Part shown: piece after piece, positions 33,488 through 46,500 of the stretch
Position numbering within the stretch: position 1 is the stretch's first letter
How the letters are laid out: every line of letters starts with the position of its first letter
DNA from: Stomoxys calcitrans
Taxonomy: Eukaryota; Arthropoda; Insecta; Diptera; Muscidae
Assembly: GCF_963082655.1 (NCBI RefSeq)
Contig: NC_081556.1
Location: forward strand, 65,897,727-65,961,726
Length of the DNA stretch: 64,000 nt
Reading direction: 5' to 3'
The notes under the pieces: generated by a model
What the model was told of the DNA's origin: nothing
The model's database searches: none
The model's input: only the letters and a program-made list of their open reading frames with translations
Position numbers and translations under genes: made by a program

Positions 33488-34639
33488 CAATTCACTGGAT
33501 GTCCTTCTTTTTATCATGGCATCCTCAATGCGATCAATGGCTTACGGATTATATTCAATTCCTAGGCAGGCTATGAAAATAGTGTTCAGATGGGGCGCCA
33601 GATATTCGGTCTCTTTCTGTAGTACCGCCGTAAATATTCCATTGGGTCTGGGTGACTACAGTGGTTTAAAACACCTCAAGGCTTCGTATGTCATAATTTC
33701 GGTAATGATAAGATTTCGATCCACCTCATTACTCCAAGATTCCGGTGTTTTCGTGAGTCCCGTCGTTTACTGGGGAAAAAGTTCGCAGAAAAGTTTCCAG
33801 GAAACACGTTTTGCGGCTCTGATAGTTTTATTGTATTCCTTGAGCCGTGTGTAATAAACCAATAAAATGTTATTACAAAGTCTGTGGACCTCTGTCCTAA
33901 TTGTGCGAATCTCCCCAATCATCCAGAGTTTTGCTTAGGATGATTTCATTTCTCGGAGAGGACAACTATCTTCAAAAGACCCCATTAGTGCACTCGTAAT
34001 CATCTTGGCATTTTTTTCAATCTCTTCTATTCTTGGACAATGTAAATTATCTTGTTTTATTATCAAGTTTTCTTCTGAGAATTCTTTTGAATTGTGTCCA
34101 GATAGTTTTCAATTTATTACGGAAGCTTATTGGATTTGGAACTGGCCGTGCAATTCTAAACCTGATATCGCGTTGGTCAGATAAGGAGTGCTCCATGGAG
34201 AACCTCCAATCCTGAACCTCATATATAAGATTTACAAAACATATTGCCACATCTAAAACCTCCTTCTTTGTCCTTTTAGCAAAGGTAGCGGTGTTACCAG
34301 TATTAAGAGTAATTACATCGTTAATATTCAGGAATTCTGTCAGAGCTTGGCCCCGCTAATTAATGTTGGTACTACCCGACGAAATGTGGTGAGAGTTCGT
34401 ATCGCACCCTATCTGTACGTCATTTCCTGTCTGTGTTGCCTTTCCCAGTCGTTGCAGCTCCGACGTGGGAGGCGGAGAGTCTTAAGTCAGAAAAAGTGAT
34501 GCAAGGTATGCTCCACCATCTCACTTTGTCATCACTGTTGCATCCGACGTTGACAAATCCGGGGAAGATAACAATTTGAACGTTTATGACAAATAGGCCA
34601 GGTCCGGGTTATGCATAATTCCTGATTTAAGGCAACGTA

Positions 34640-34860
34640 AATCTTCGGATCCCTGTTCGAAAGTCCCTGCATTGGCTGATGTTCCAATATAAGGATCTTT
34701 GCCTAAAATTGCCTTCTAGATATTGAGTAAATGGTCTTCTTGGAAGTAAGTGATGACCTCACCCTGTTCCTTACGTCCCTGCACTGTCTGATGTTTAAAT
34801 ATTAAGATTTTTGCCTTTCCTAGTGTTCAAAATATTGAGTAGGTGATGGTCTCACCACTG
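34640..34860 (-). repeat. Tandem repeat within LINE C1 ORF1 region
   Basis: Two units of about 110-120 bp (GTCCCTGCATTGGCTGATGT and GTCCCTGCACTGTCTGATGT as anchors, near 34661 and 34772). Corresponding units occur three times in the copy at 60115-60440. Confidence 0.6.
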
Positions 34861-36130
34861 GCCGCCCGATCGTAAGGCGGTATTGAGTCACCTGCCACTG
34901 CTTGGCCTGGGGGCCGCCCCATGAGTTGTTTGACGGTATCAATATATCCGACGAGTTTTTTGACGATATCAATACATTCCGGCGACGCAAAGCGCAGCCT
35001 TAAGATGTCCTTTCTATTCTCGCAGCTCATAATTTTTATGGGTGGACCCCCTTCAGAGTTCAACACATGTTCGATAACCTGTTCGTTAACCAGATCCTCC
35101 ACTTGGTACGGATGATTTGGTGGAATCCTACAGGATACGTCGCTGATATCAATGACTGCATATGTCAGCTCATGTCTTTTGTACTTCCTTGCCACTCTGA
35201 TGTAATAGGCGGCCTCTTACCTTTTTCAGCGACCATCTTTCCCTTCCGTGATGGCTATGGCGTCTTTTTGGAATTCACGCTTCCATGCTTGCTTTGCACA
35301 GAGTACTTAAAAGCGGGAAGCTCTTATTCTTTTTCAGCGTCTTTCGCGCTGAAAGCCTAGCCGAGATTGTCAATGCGATAAAGATTGTCAGTTCGATAAA
35401 AATGGTTACTCACAAGTCAATGCAAATAATATTGCGTATTTGCAAAATGAAATGAATGGTAAACAACGCAAAGACTGCCGAACCCCTATATACGCGCATT
35501 ATGCCATAGTTTCCTTAAAGGGATAGGAAATAATGCATATTTAGAAATTGCAAACAACGCAACCTGCATGCCACTGAGAGCAGAATTCTGAATTCTAGAT
35601 TATCTATATTCACAACCGTCCCCAACCAGTCTATGTGCGAATTTCAAATTCTTTATCTATATATAATTTATCTATGCAAACAGTATTTCAGCGCTTATTC
35701 TCGCATTCACTGTGTTATAAACAAATTTTCTCCTCGGGAGATCTGATTATCTCTCCAGCTTGGAATGTCGTTTCTATCTCTTCCAGGTTCCTGTACATAC
35801 ACCTGATTGCGCTGCCGTTGTATACTCCTTAGCAAAGCCCTCGCTCACTACTGCAGTCATCCCGCTGTCCTCATCACTCGATTCGGCTGCGATGATTATT
35901 TCATTGGCATTGTCGCTGTCTGAATCTGAATCGAAAACACCATCATAACTTTAAGGCTGGGGACGAACTGCGCATTGCTTTGGTTTATCCGTGTATGAGA
36001 AGGTAATCGATAGCTTTTGTAGCTTATTGATTCCAGAACACGTTATTCTTAGCACGAGAGATGTCATAGGAAAAAATACATTCTTTTAAAATGCTCGGTG
36101 GAACATTACATAATACGTTTAATGGAATAC

Positions 36131-36174
36131 ATTATTTAAAAATATATTTGGAATACAATATATTTTTAAATAAT
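36131..36174. repeat. Perfect 18-bp inverted repeat, 8-nt loop
   Basis: ATTATTTAAAAATATATT, then TGGAATAC, then its exact complement. No element boundaries are evident. Confidence 0.85.
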
Positions 36175-37481
36175 TTTTGTTTTGCGTAAAAGATAGTACC
36201 TACTCCGAGATACAGATATTTTTCTTTGAGGAGCGAAACGAAAACACGCTCTGCTCAGCGGTTACTTAATTTCAATTATTTTAAAAAGACTGTGATGGAT
36301 AATGACGAAAAAATGGTGCCCTTCGATGTAATATCCCTATACCCGATCCCAGAGATTTGTCATAACGTACAAGTATATTAGAAGACAAGTACACTAAAAA
36401 AAGAATATGATACTATGTAATAAAAGTTGTGCCAAAAATTGGTATAAAAATTGTATTACGCTTTATGAAATTTTTCTCTTTTATAATGAAATTTTGCTTA
36501 ACTACGATAATATATCATATTTTCAAAGAAATTGCAAATAGTTAATATACTTAAAATGGGTATGGCAATTTTACTAAAAAAATTTAAAAATTTTTAACTA
36601 TCGTTCAAAAATACTTGCGGAAGAAAAAATCACTCCCTAAATTGTAATCTGTGACATAACAAAAAAGTTGTGTATGGAAAAAAATGTTTTGCAAATTTTT
36701 ACTGAAGCTTATTACCATATATTTTGAGGACATGTCAGTATGGAGTCCACCACATTGTAAAAGTAAGTTTAGTATACAACTTTTGAGTTAGTGTGGAATG
36801 AAATATAGTATATATGATCCTAAAAATATGTAAATGCACTTTTAAGACATTTTTCTTAACTTCTAATAGAAGATGTACTTCTTTACAAAACAATCACCAT
36901 GTTTCGTTATGTCTCTTCCATAAATTTTCATTAACGATCAGTAGATGTTCGTTTCGTTATTTGGCAAACAATTTCTATGTTTTTGGAAGGAATGAGGTTC
37001 GGAAGAGATGTTACAGAAAAAACAATAAATGACCCTTTTGTGAAAAGTGTGACTATATAACTCATTAAAGTTGTAGAGAAATAACAATAAATTTTGGTAG
37101 CAGTCTGCTTTGATTTTTAAAAGGTAAATAATTCGAAAAGAGATGTAATAAATTACTCACATGCTATAGCATTTAATTTTCACACAAATTTACAGATTGG
37201 ACTGGACAAATATACATTTCTCATAACGCCTTTTATCAAAAAAAAAAAAATTCCAAGTATTTTCAAGATTTTTGGTACACAGAATCTAACTAAAAGCAGG
37301 AAGCTTCATTTCAGGTAACTGCTATTAAAATTACTTTTATTATCTTATTTATATTATCGACTCATAGTGAATATAAATTAAATAGAATAGAACAAATTAG
37401 CATTAGCTACAAGGCTAACAGGTAATAATTCCTTATTATTTTATAGTTACTTTAATAAGCTATTTTCTATTTTCATTTTAG

Positions 37482-37661
37482 ATATTTTATTTGATAAATC
37501 GAAACTGCAGCTAATATTTTATGAACCCCAACAAGGTTTTTTGCAGCAGAGAAATTCCCAAAAACAGCAGATAATTATCCGCTTTGGTAAGTCATATTTA
37601 AATATTGTTATAAATTTTATTGTTTTATTTTAGACATTTTATTCGGCAAATTCTAGCTCCG
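37482..37661 (+). other. Possible small exons with consensus splice sites
   Basis: A TTTTCATTTTAG acceptor precedes a 105-bp open segment (one frame open, encoding ILFDKSKLQLIFYEPQQGF and onward) that ends TTTG|GTAAGT at 37586. A 47-bp intron-like spacer ends TTTTATTTTAG. A 28-bp segment then begins ACATTTTATTC and is followed by GTAAAT. The second segment resembles the start of the first, as if the exon start had been duplicated, and it introduces a stop. The 47-bp spacer is short for a fly intron. Host exon or relic cannot be decided. Confidence 0.2.
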
Positions 37662-37881
37662 GTAAATATAGGATGATTTTTTAAGAGATATAAGAAAGCT
37701 ATTCAAAACAATACATAAAATTCGGAAAAATGCATGACATCTTTGTGCCAATCGATAGTATGGTCAATAAAATATAATGTTTGAGGATTCAAATGGTCCA
37801 TCCGCTTAGCGGACGTTTTGTACGCGAAAAATAGTTCGGAATCTCTCTATTGTGAACTATGCACTTTTTTAATGGTCGCGA

Positions 37882-39378
37882 ATCCCCCTTACCCTAATTT
37901 TCAGAAACGCCTGATTTCGGAGATGGGTAGTGCGATTTAAGCGAAATTTTGTGTGCTCTCATAGAGAACTCTACAAATAAAAATTTGGTATCCAAATTTC
38001 GGATGGGGTACCCAAAAATTTGTAAATTTTTCCCCAAAAGGGACAAATTTACGACCATAGCATTATGGGGCTCAAATGAAAGGTCTTTGGGAGTAACGCA
38101 CGAATATGATAACAATATTCGGGCAAAGTGTCTATGGGGCCACCCCACCCCCACAACACCACCCAAATAGGAAGTATTTGGTGACTATTGCAATATGAGG
38201 CTCAAATAAGAGGGTTTTTAGAATAGAACACGAATCCGATATATATTTTCATGAACAACTCACTGAGTGGCCGCCCTTCCCACAAAACACCCTCCAAGCT
38301 GGTCATGTTTGCCGTCTATGGAAATATGGGGCTCAAATGAAAGGTATTTGGGAGTAGACCAAGTATCTGATATCAACATTAGGGACCAACTGTCTCGGGG
38401 ACGTCCCACCACCATAACAAACCCCAAATAGGACGTATTTGCTTACCAAGACAATGTGGGTCTTGAAGAGAGTGGAACGAAATATTTATTGTTTTTAGGG
38501 CAAATAACCCAAAACGGACATATTTGCTGACTTTTGCAATAAGGAGTTTAAATGAGATCAGAAAATGAATTTGATATCCAATTTTGAGGCCAATCGCAAT
38601 ATCGAGTTCGAATAAATGATATATAGATATATGAGAATATAGCACGTTGCTGATATATTTTCCGGGCTTAGTGTTTGGGGGACCATCCCACTCCCCTAAA
38701 CACCCCTAAATCGGGCATATTTACTGACCATGCCAATGTGGGGGTAGAGCAAGAATTGATACCCACTTTCAGCACCAATTATCTGGGGTCTACCCCTTTC
38801 CCAAAATACCCCACAAACAGCAAATTTTTACTAACCATCGCAATATGACTCGCAAATAAAGGTTTTTGGGAGTAGAATACGAAATTGGTATCAAAATGTA
38901 GGACCATGTATTTAGGGCCATGCCAATATGTGGCTCAAAGAAAGGAATTTGAGATTAGAAAACGAAATCGATAACCTATTTTGGGGCCATGTGTTTAGGG
39001 GACGCCTCATCGTGTAAATAAATGGTATCTGAAAAAAGAGCACGATGCTGATATTTTTTCAGGGTTTAGTGTCTGGGAGAGCTCCTCACCCCCAAAAATA
39101 CCCCTAAATCAGATATCATGAGAATATCGGGTTGAAATAAAGTATTTTAAGAATGGAGTACATCTTACATCCAAACTTAAATTCGTAGACCAATAAAGAT
39201 CATATGGGATTCAGATAATGACACTTATGTTGTTAAACTGTTAGTCAAGCGATATACTATTTTCGTAGCATTGTATTTCACTAAAAGCTCTTTAATTGTC
39301 GAAAATAAATATTTGAAGGAAATCTGTGTTCCATATAAAGTAAAAGAAGGCGCAGCGGAGCGGGGCCGGGACAGCTAG
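37882..39378 (+). mobile_element. Helitron (B5), 5'-truncated, 3' end intact
   Basis: Ends GGGGCCGGGACAGCTAG at 39378 followed by T, the canonical CTRR-T junction with a GC-rich stem upstream. The interior units match B1 and B3 in opposite orientation. The 5' TC end and the GGTTTAGCCG tract are missing; the copy begins in the AACGCCTGATTTCGGAGATG part. A 56-bp imperfect direct repeat lies outside it (37823-37878 and 39723-39778). Confidence 0.8.
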
Positions 39379-39417
39379 TTATCTATAAAAACTCGATCAT
39401 TATCTATAAAAACTCGT

Positions 39418-39722
39418 TGTAGGTCATTATTTTTGGAAGAACAATTGTAGTCACTCAAGGATAACTACGATAGTCGTATCCATTAGGAGGTTGATGATCA
39501 GCGTCTGTTTCCAGTGGAGCGGCAGATCTAGAGCCCAGGAGTAGGCTTAGAATGGATTCCAACGACAAAACAGCTGCGAACGGGGTATCAGGCCGTAGCA
39601 TGTTGTCTGCTACTGAAACCTCGGCAGGTGGATCGGCAGCTACAGGCTCCACTGTCCGACAGACGACTGGTCAACAGAGGCTTTGACGAAGACACCTGGG
39701 ACCGAATTACCGCATATGTGAA
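39418..39722 (+). mobile_element. LINE C2 5' leader fragment
   Basis: GGTCATTATTTTTGGAAGAA through GATCAGCGTCTGTTTCCAGT to GACCGAATTACCGCATATGT matches, in the opposite direction, the leader at 43300-43462 and a piece at 43571-43605. Only the 5' end is present, which is unusual because LINEs are normally 5'-truncated. Confidence 0.65.
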
Positions 39723-39874
39723 CGCGTAAAATAGTTCGAAATCTCTCTATTGTGTACTATGTACGTTTTTAATGGTCGGGGATTTTTAAAATTTATCAAT
39801 GCGAATGTTTAAATCGATCACTATCTATAAAATTTTTGACTTAAAAATTTATATGCAAGTGGTATAACTTCCGT

Positions 39875-42800
39875 AAGGTAAGGTTTAAGTGGCCGTCTGT
39901 CATCAGACTCACTTAGACGTTTTCGTCCATTGTGATACCACAGTAAGAGAAGAAGGAAGATTTCTTCTAATTCCTACTGTTGAAACATCCAGTTCGTTTT
40001 AAAAAGCCCAATAACTTGCGAATGTTCACATCCGCTAAATCAGACAGGTTCTCAAAGAAATGAGAACCTAAAGTGAAACTCCTTCTGACTGCTAGTGCGG
40101 GACACACACACAGAAGGTGTTCTATAGTCACTTCTACTTGGATGTCCTTAAAGCTTCTGCAAAAACCCTTGCTGGCAACCTTCAGTCTGTCAGCATGTTT
40201 TCCGATTAGACAGCGACCTGTCATGACGGACACAATGACAGAGACGTCTGTTCTAGCCCACAGATTCCAATACCCCTGGAATGCGTAGGGTAGTTCCTAG
40301 TCTCGCAAGCTCGTCCGCTTTACAATTCCCTGGGATATCTCTGTGGCCCGGCACCAGAACAGAGCAGTTGAGAAATCTGCGACAGCCGGGGGCGGTTTTT
40401 GTGTTCAGAAAAACGTTCCCAGGGATAAAATGGCTGCCTGACTGTCTGAGAAGATATTTATGCCAATCGTCGTAATTACATTATATCTTAGCAATTCTAC
40501 GACTTCTTTAATTACAAGGATCTCTGCTTGATACACACTGTAGTGGTCGGGCATCCCCTTCGATTTGACCAGTTCTAGATCTTTAGAGTACACCCCAAAG
40601 CCCAACTGGTCGTTTAGTTTGAAATCATCCATTTATCGAGATATCGTCGTTCCAATCGGTTCTATCAGGAAAAGTGGTACAGTACTTTTTATCAAAAAGA
40701 GGCTCACGTAGGGAGTAATCCACACTGCCTGGAACATCGGATATTGCATTAAGCATAACACAGTGTCCGTAGCCGCCACATGACCAATGAGAAAGCTCCC
40801 TTAACCTCACAGCAGTGGTCGCTGCAATGTGTCTAGCCACAATGTCCATTGGCATAAGATGTAGCATTAAATTCAGTGCATCAGATGGTGAGTCCTCAGT
40901 GCGGCTGTAATTCACAAACAAGATGTCTTGACAGAGACAATAATATTATTATCTGCCAGAGACAATAATATATTGTTAATGGCTATATTCCAAAGTAGAG
41001 GAGAGAGTACACCTCCTTGATCAGTTCTTCTGCTGACCCATCTTTTTAGATCGACAGTTCCCAATCCTACCGTGATGCATCTTCTAGTAAGTAAGTCATT
41101 AATTATTATTTTTAGTGTTGATGAAACTTCAATTCCTTTATGATTTACGTCGGTTTTATATTATTGAAAGCACCTTCAATTTAAAGAAATGCTACCATTG
41201 TATATTCCTTGGCAGCGAGAGAACCCTCTATGTAGCCGATTAGGTCGTGAAAGGCTGTGTCAGTGGGTTTGTGTAGAACATGTGCCGAAATTTATCCTAA
41301 TTCGCCTTTCCTCTGTTTAGCCGAGGCACCAATTCTGCAGTATTTTCTCTAAGGCTGAAACTAATATAACGATGATCGGAGAAGCTGTGGTCATCCAACA
41401 CATCCCTGTCGCATATTCTTCCACTTATATCTTCCGATACAAAAGGTTATATCTAGTACCTCCTGCCTGTTCCTGGTAATAAAGTTCTGTTTATCCCCTT
41501 TATTACAAATCGCCAGATTGCAACTTATAATATACTCGATAAGCATCGCACCCCTTCCGAACTTCACCATATCTCGTGATGTGCAATAACACTACTTCCT
41601 ACAATGAGGCTCTTCTTCCCCAGAGAAGCGGCTTCAACCAGCGACTTAAGGTTTGAGGGCGGCATCACTGAATCGTGTGCCACATATAGGGAAGACAGCC
41701 AGTAATAAGGCTTTCAATATTGTCAACTACTAAATCTTCAGTGCTAAGCGACGGAATAAGAAGAATATTTAGATTACTCTTTGCGAAAATGCAGGCTCTT
41801 AGTCTCCCATTCCCAGTAGCCTTGAGTAGTTTAAATCCCGGAATTCTTAGGCCACGAACCATTCATTCATCTACCAATGGTCCCTGGATAAGAACCACGT
41901 CAAATTAGCCTGCCATCGGGAGGACCTTTAGTGAAGCCGAAGTGGCCTTACAATGGTGGAGATTTATCTGTAGAAACCGGACGATAATCAGGATTCAGAA
42001 CTTCCACCACTGTTGTGTTAGGAGTTCATCCTCACAAGATTCGCTAGATCTTGTTGTGATGAGCTTTCGTACGCATCTAGGGGCAGGTGAGAAAGCTGAG
42101 GAACCACTCTTTCCTCAGGACACTGGACACCTGCGGTGTGGACGATTCCTGCTTAAACGCTTCACTAACTGCTGCTATTAAAGTGCTTTTTTGAGTTCCG
42201 TCCATCCCTGCTAGCGCACACCTTGAGCCCGGTTCAAACGGATGACCCACCCACACAGGGCTTATCAGGTCCGGCTTCGATGCCATCCCCTCCTGTCTAG
42301 ATTGTGACAAGTGGATTTTCACCAGAATTTAGCGATGTGGTCGATAGTTCCTCAGGCAATTGTTGAGCAACAACTGATGAGTCGTCTTCTGATTCCCCAA
42401 CCCCACCGATTCTATAAACCTTAAGTGTCAACTTGTTGAATCCGTAGGATACAAACCCATCAGACTTGTTGAGGTCTGCGAGACAACCTGAGTTAGGAAC
42501 GAATACTGCATGTCTTCGGTCACCATAAGCCTCATCCAATCTAAAAAACTGTCAGTCGGTGGTTGAAAGATTGGGATTACATTCCCTTAGTCTTCCAAGT
42601 ATCGATTCACGATCTGAGGGAATCCTTGGTATCCAAACCTGCGCCAATGGTCGAGAAGAATTATGTTCCTTCTTGACTAAATATAGTGCTGCACCTGGCA
42701 AAATCTCACCAATCTTTTTAGCGAACAATGATACATTTCAATTGAGCGTTGATCCCCGAAGGAAGTTAGTTTGTATCGGACCAAATATCAGCCTGCATCG

Positions 42801-43462
42801 TCACAAACTGTTGGAGACCCAGGAAATTTCGCAAGGACATCGGAGTATACTGATGACAGTCCATTGACTATCCCACTCCTATTATTCCAAGGTATGCTGC
42901 CCTGTTCTTCTCCCTTGTCTTCAACTGCTGTCACCAAACTGTCCCTAGCGACATTGACAAAGGTTCTTGGATCCATCATACTATTGTCCACCCTAGTTCT
43001 TTTAGGCATGGGATGCACACCAGGTGACCGCAGCCTTTTGGCTGACTGCGGTGCAGTTTCCTAATCTTGACGTGTGGTCTTTGGGGTAGCCTATGCAGAG
43101 AATCCCCGGGCCCAATTTAGGGAGTCTCTATCCCTATTAGTGAGAGTTTTAGGATCATTCGCACCAAGCCTTTCAATAAACCTGAGAGCGATGCGTCTTA
43201 TATTATTTCAACCTCTTAAAGAGCGTGTTGGTTTTCCGGGGAAGGCCGATGGGCTAGGTCGAGGTTTCAGTAGCGGACGACATGCTCCAACTTGATACCA
43301 CCATCGTAGCTGATGCGTCTTTGGAGTCCTTTCTAAGCCTACCCCCGGGCTCTAGATCTGCCGCGCCACTGAAAACAGACGCAGATCATCAACCGCCTTC
43401 GGGATACCTCAATCGCAACTATCCTTGAGTGACTTAAATTTTCTTCCCAAAATAATGACCTA
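39875..43462 (-). pseudogene. LINE C2, copy c: left arm of a large palindrome
   Basis: Minus-strand order from the right: leader (43300-43462); ORF1 with FVSYGFNKLTLKVYRIGGVG (about 42390-42450) and HPFEPGSRCALAGMDGTQKS; endonuclease remains at 41330-41700; RT with DLIGYIEGSLAAKEYTMVAF (about 41195-41255). RNase H remains follow: GVYSKDLELVKS and YQAEILVIKEVVELLRYNV (40480-40600). The knuckle is IEHLLCVCPALAVRRS at about 40085-40130. The segment between endonuclease and RT is deleted near 41281. It is an RNase H-bearing LINE (I-group, LOA-like), not coding now. Confidence 0.8.
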
Positions 43463-43570
43463 TTACGAGTTACAGAAAAATTCTTGCGGAGTGAAATAAC
43501 AAAACGTCCGCTCCACTCAACGGTTCAAACAAGAATCCGTTAAATACGAGTTGAAATTTCATTCGACACG

Positions 43571-46500
43571 AAAGCGCACTTGATCACATATGCGGTAATT
43601 CGGCCCCTGGTTTGAGTCTAAAGGACAAGGCCGAACCTATTCTTTCTTCGCATGCCTATAATTTGCCTAGGTCATCGACCTTCCCCGGCAAACCAACACG
43701 CTCTTTAAGAGGTTGGAACAATAGAAGCGTATCGCTCTCAGGTTTATGGAGAGGCTTGGTGCGAATGATCCTAGGACTCTCACTAATTGGGAAAGAGAAT
43801 CCCTAAATTGGGCTTGGGGATTCGCTGCACCGCAAAGAGTACAAGTCTAGGTTCGGAAATTGCACCGCAGTGAGCCAATGAACTACTCTCCCATGCCTAA
43901 AAGAACTAGGGCAAAAATAGTATGATGGGTCCAAGAAACCTTTGTTAATGTCGCTAGGCACAGTTTGGTATGGCAGTTGGCAGTCTTGCCAGGTGCAGCA
44001 CTAGATTTAATCAAGAAGGAAGATATTTCTTCTCGACCAATGTCGCATGCTTGGATACCAAGGATTCCCTCAGATCCTGAATCGATACTTGTAAGACCAA
44101 GGGGATGTAATCCCATTCTTTCAACCACCGACTGGAAGTTTGGTAGATTGGATGAGGCTGATGGTGACCGAAGACATGCAGTTTTGATACTCCGGCTGTC
44201 TCGTAGACCTCAACATGTCTAAGGTAGTTGTATCCAACGGATTGAATAAGTTGAAACAGGAGGTCTATAGAAGCGGTGGTGTTGGGGAATCAGGTGACGA
44301 CTCAGCAGTTGTTTGCTGAACACTTGCCTGAGGAACTATCGACCACATCGCTAATGTTTGGAGGATTGCAGGAGACTGAAAATCTCTCTGCCACAATCTA
44401 GACGGGATGGTATCGAAAGGGACGGAACTCAAAAAGTACTTCAATAGCAGCAGTTAGTGAAGCATTTAAAAGGAATCGTTTACACCGCAAGTATCCAATG
44501 TCTTGAGGAAGAGTACGTGGAATGGGAGACATATATCCCGTATTCTTGCAAAGAGTAGTAAAAATATTTTACTTCATCCATCGCTTACCATTGAAGATTT
44601 AGTAGTAGTCAGCCTTGAAATAAATATGTACTATTACTGGCTGGCTTCCCTATATATGGCACACGACTCAGAGATGCCGCCTTCAAACCTTAAGTTGCTG
44701 GTTGAAGCCGCTTCTCTGGGGAAGAAGAGCCTCATTGTAGAAAGTGATGCTAATGCACATCACTAGATATGGAGAAGTTCGAATGTCAACGAAAGGGGTG
44801 AGTTGCTTATCGAATATATTATAAGCTGCAATCTCGCGAGTTGTAATAATGGGATAAACCGACCTTTAATATCAGGAACAGGCAGAAGGTACTAGATAAA
44901 ACCTTTTGTATCGGAAGATATAAGCGCAAGAATATGCGACTGGGAAGTGTTGTTTGACCACAGCTCCTCTGATCATCGTTATATTAGTTTTAACCTTGGA
45001 GAAAATACTGCAGAAGCGGTCCCTCGGCTAAACTGAAGAAAAATGTATTGATATAAATTTCGGTACAAAGTTTGCACATATATCCCTTCTAGACCAGAAA
45101 AGGAATTGCGAACTACGGAGGATATAGACATAATGGTCAAGTGGAACACGAAGGTCCTGAATCGCATGTGTCAGCATGTCCTAGTGCCAATCCAAGGGGC
45201 AAACAGCGTCCGTCATGTTGGACCCCAGAGCTGGTTGGTCAAAGCACTGCAGAATCCTCTTCAATAGAGCGAAAGCCACAAGAGCACCACACCATTGGGA
45301 TATCTATAAGGCAGAGCTAAGAAAATATAAGGGCGAGCTTAGAAAGGCTCAGAACAAATCCTAGCTGGAATTCTGCAGTTTCGTAGAGGATACGTCTGAG
45401 GCCTCTATGCTAAGTCAAATTCTATCTTCGGGACCTATTACGGTGCAGCAAATTCAGAAGTCGACGAATGTATGGACAATGTCTAGTAAGGAAACACTAG
45501 ATTTTCTAGTTGATACACATTTCCCGGGAAATTCTCCAACGGACAAAGTGGCGCCAGAAGAGATTGTCACTGGTATGCATTCGTCGGAGGTTACTAAGGA
45601 AATTGTGTCTGAGCCGACAATCCTTTGGGCGATAAGAAGTTTCGCCAGGCCATCATCACGCCAGGTGATGATGTATCACCGGTTGAATTACAAGCTGTGT
45701 CTGTTAGACTGGTTCCTTGGCTAAGGAAGATATACATGCCTGTATCATCATGACATATATACCTGTGGGATTGAGGGACTCGAAGGTTATTTTCATTCCG
45801 AAAGCAGGAAAATCTTACCACACGAAGATGAAACATATCTTATGGCAAAGATCCCTGGAAATCGCTTGAGACGGCAGCATCATGCATATAGTAAAGGCAA
45901 ATCCACTGAAATAGTCCTTCACGACCTAATCGGCTACATAGAGTGTTCTCCTGCTGTCAAGGAATATACAATGGTAGCATTTCTTTAAATAATGTAAAAC
46001 CGACGTCAATCATGTAAGAGTTGGAGTTTCTAAGCATCAACTCTACCGAAAGAAAGTTTATTAATAACTTACTTACTAAATTGGAACTACGATATCCCTG
46101 GTAACAGAAGATGTATAGACTTTTAAACGTATGGTTCCAAACTAAACGACCGGGTGGGCTATGGGGTGTACTCTAAAGATCTAGAACTGGTCATATCGAA
46201 AAGTTTACCCGACCACTGCAGTGTTTTTCAAGCAGATATCCTTGCAATTAAGGAAGTCGTGGAATTGCTAAGATATAATGTCATTACAACGATTGGCAGA
46301 AATATTTTTATTTTCTCAGATAGACAGGCAGCAATTAAATCCTTGGAGAACGTATTTCTGAACACAAAAGCCACCCTCTTCTGTCGCAAATCTCTCAACG
46401 AGATGGCTGAACAGTTCAAAATTCACTTGGTCTGAGTGCCAGGCCACAAAGATATCCCAGGGAATTGTAAAGCTGATGAGCTTGCGAGACTAGGAACTAC

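Larger units (their letters stand above)
32515..35960 (-). pseudogene. LINE C1, copy c: near full-length relic
   Basis: The 3' UTR begins at about 32521 (GGTTGAAAAGAGGGAGCGGA). Going up: RT with NLLRMLTEDGFEHVLLR, DLNQLCRRAQKVSQMAYNW, then VCPEKTEIFLFTRK (32835-33020; no clear YADD). RT entry is around 33490-33880. Endonuclease C-terminus is YEVQDWRFSMEHSLSDQRDI (34160-34220), where the S-D-H box has Q for H. ORF1-like VEDLVNEQVIEHVLNSEGGPP is at 35040-35105. An acidic DSDSDSDNANEIIIAAES stretch is at about 35870-35945. The order ORF1-endonuclease-RT is that of I-group/LOA-type LINEs. A SINE interrupts at 33182-33487. Confidence 0.8.
35961..37822. other. AT-rich interval; small features only
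   Basis: Contains a perfect 18-bp hairpin (36131-36174), a short Penelope-like RT trace at 36288-36350 (plus frame: DEKMVPFDVISLYP) and possible exons at 37482-37661. Nothing else recognised. Confidence 0.45.

Noticed and set aside
39967..40288. Possible host zinc-binding gene (C-V-C-P-A-L pattern).
   Set aside because: The same block closes every LINE C2 copy (31262, 46750-46800, 52940), so it is the LINE C-terminus.
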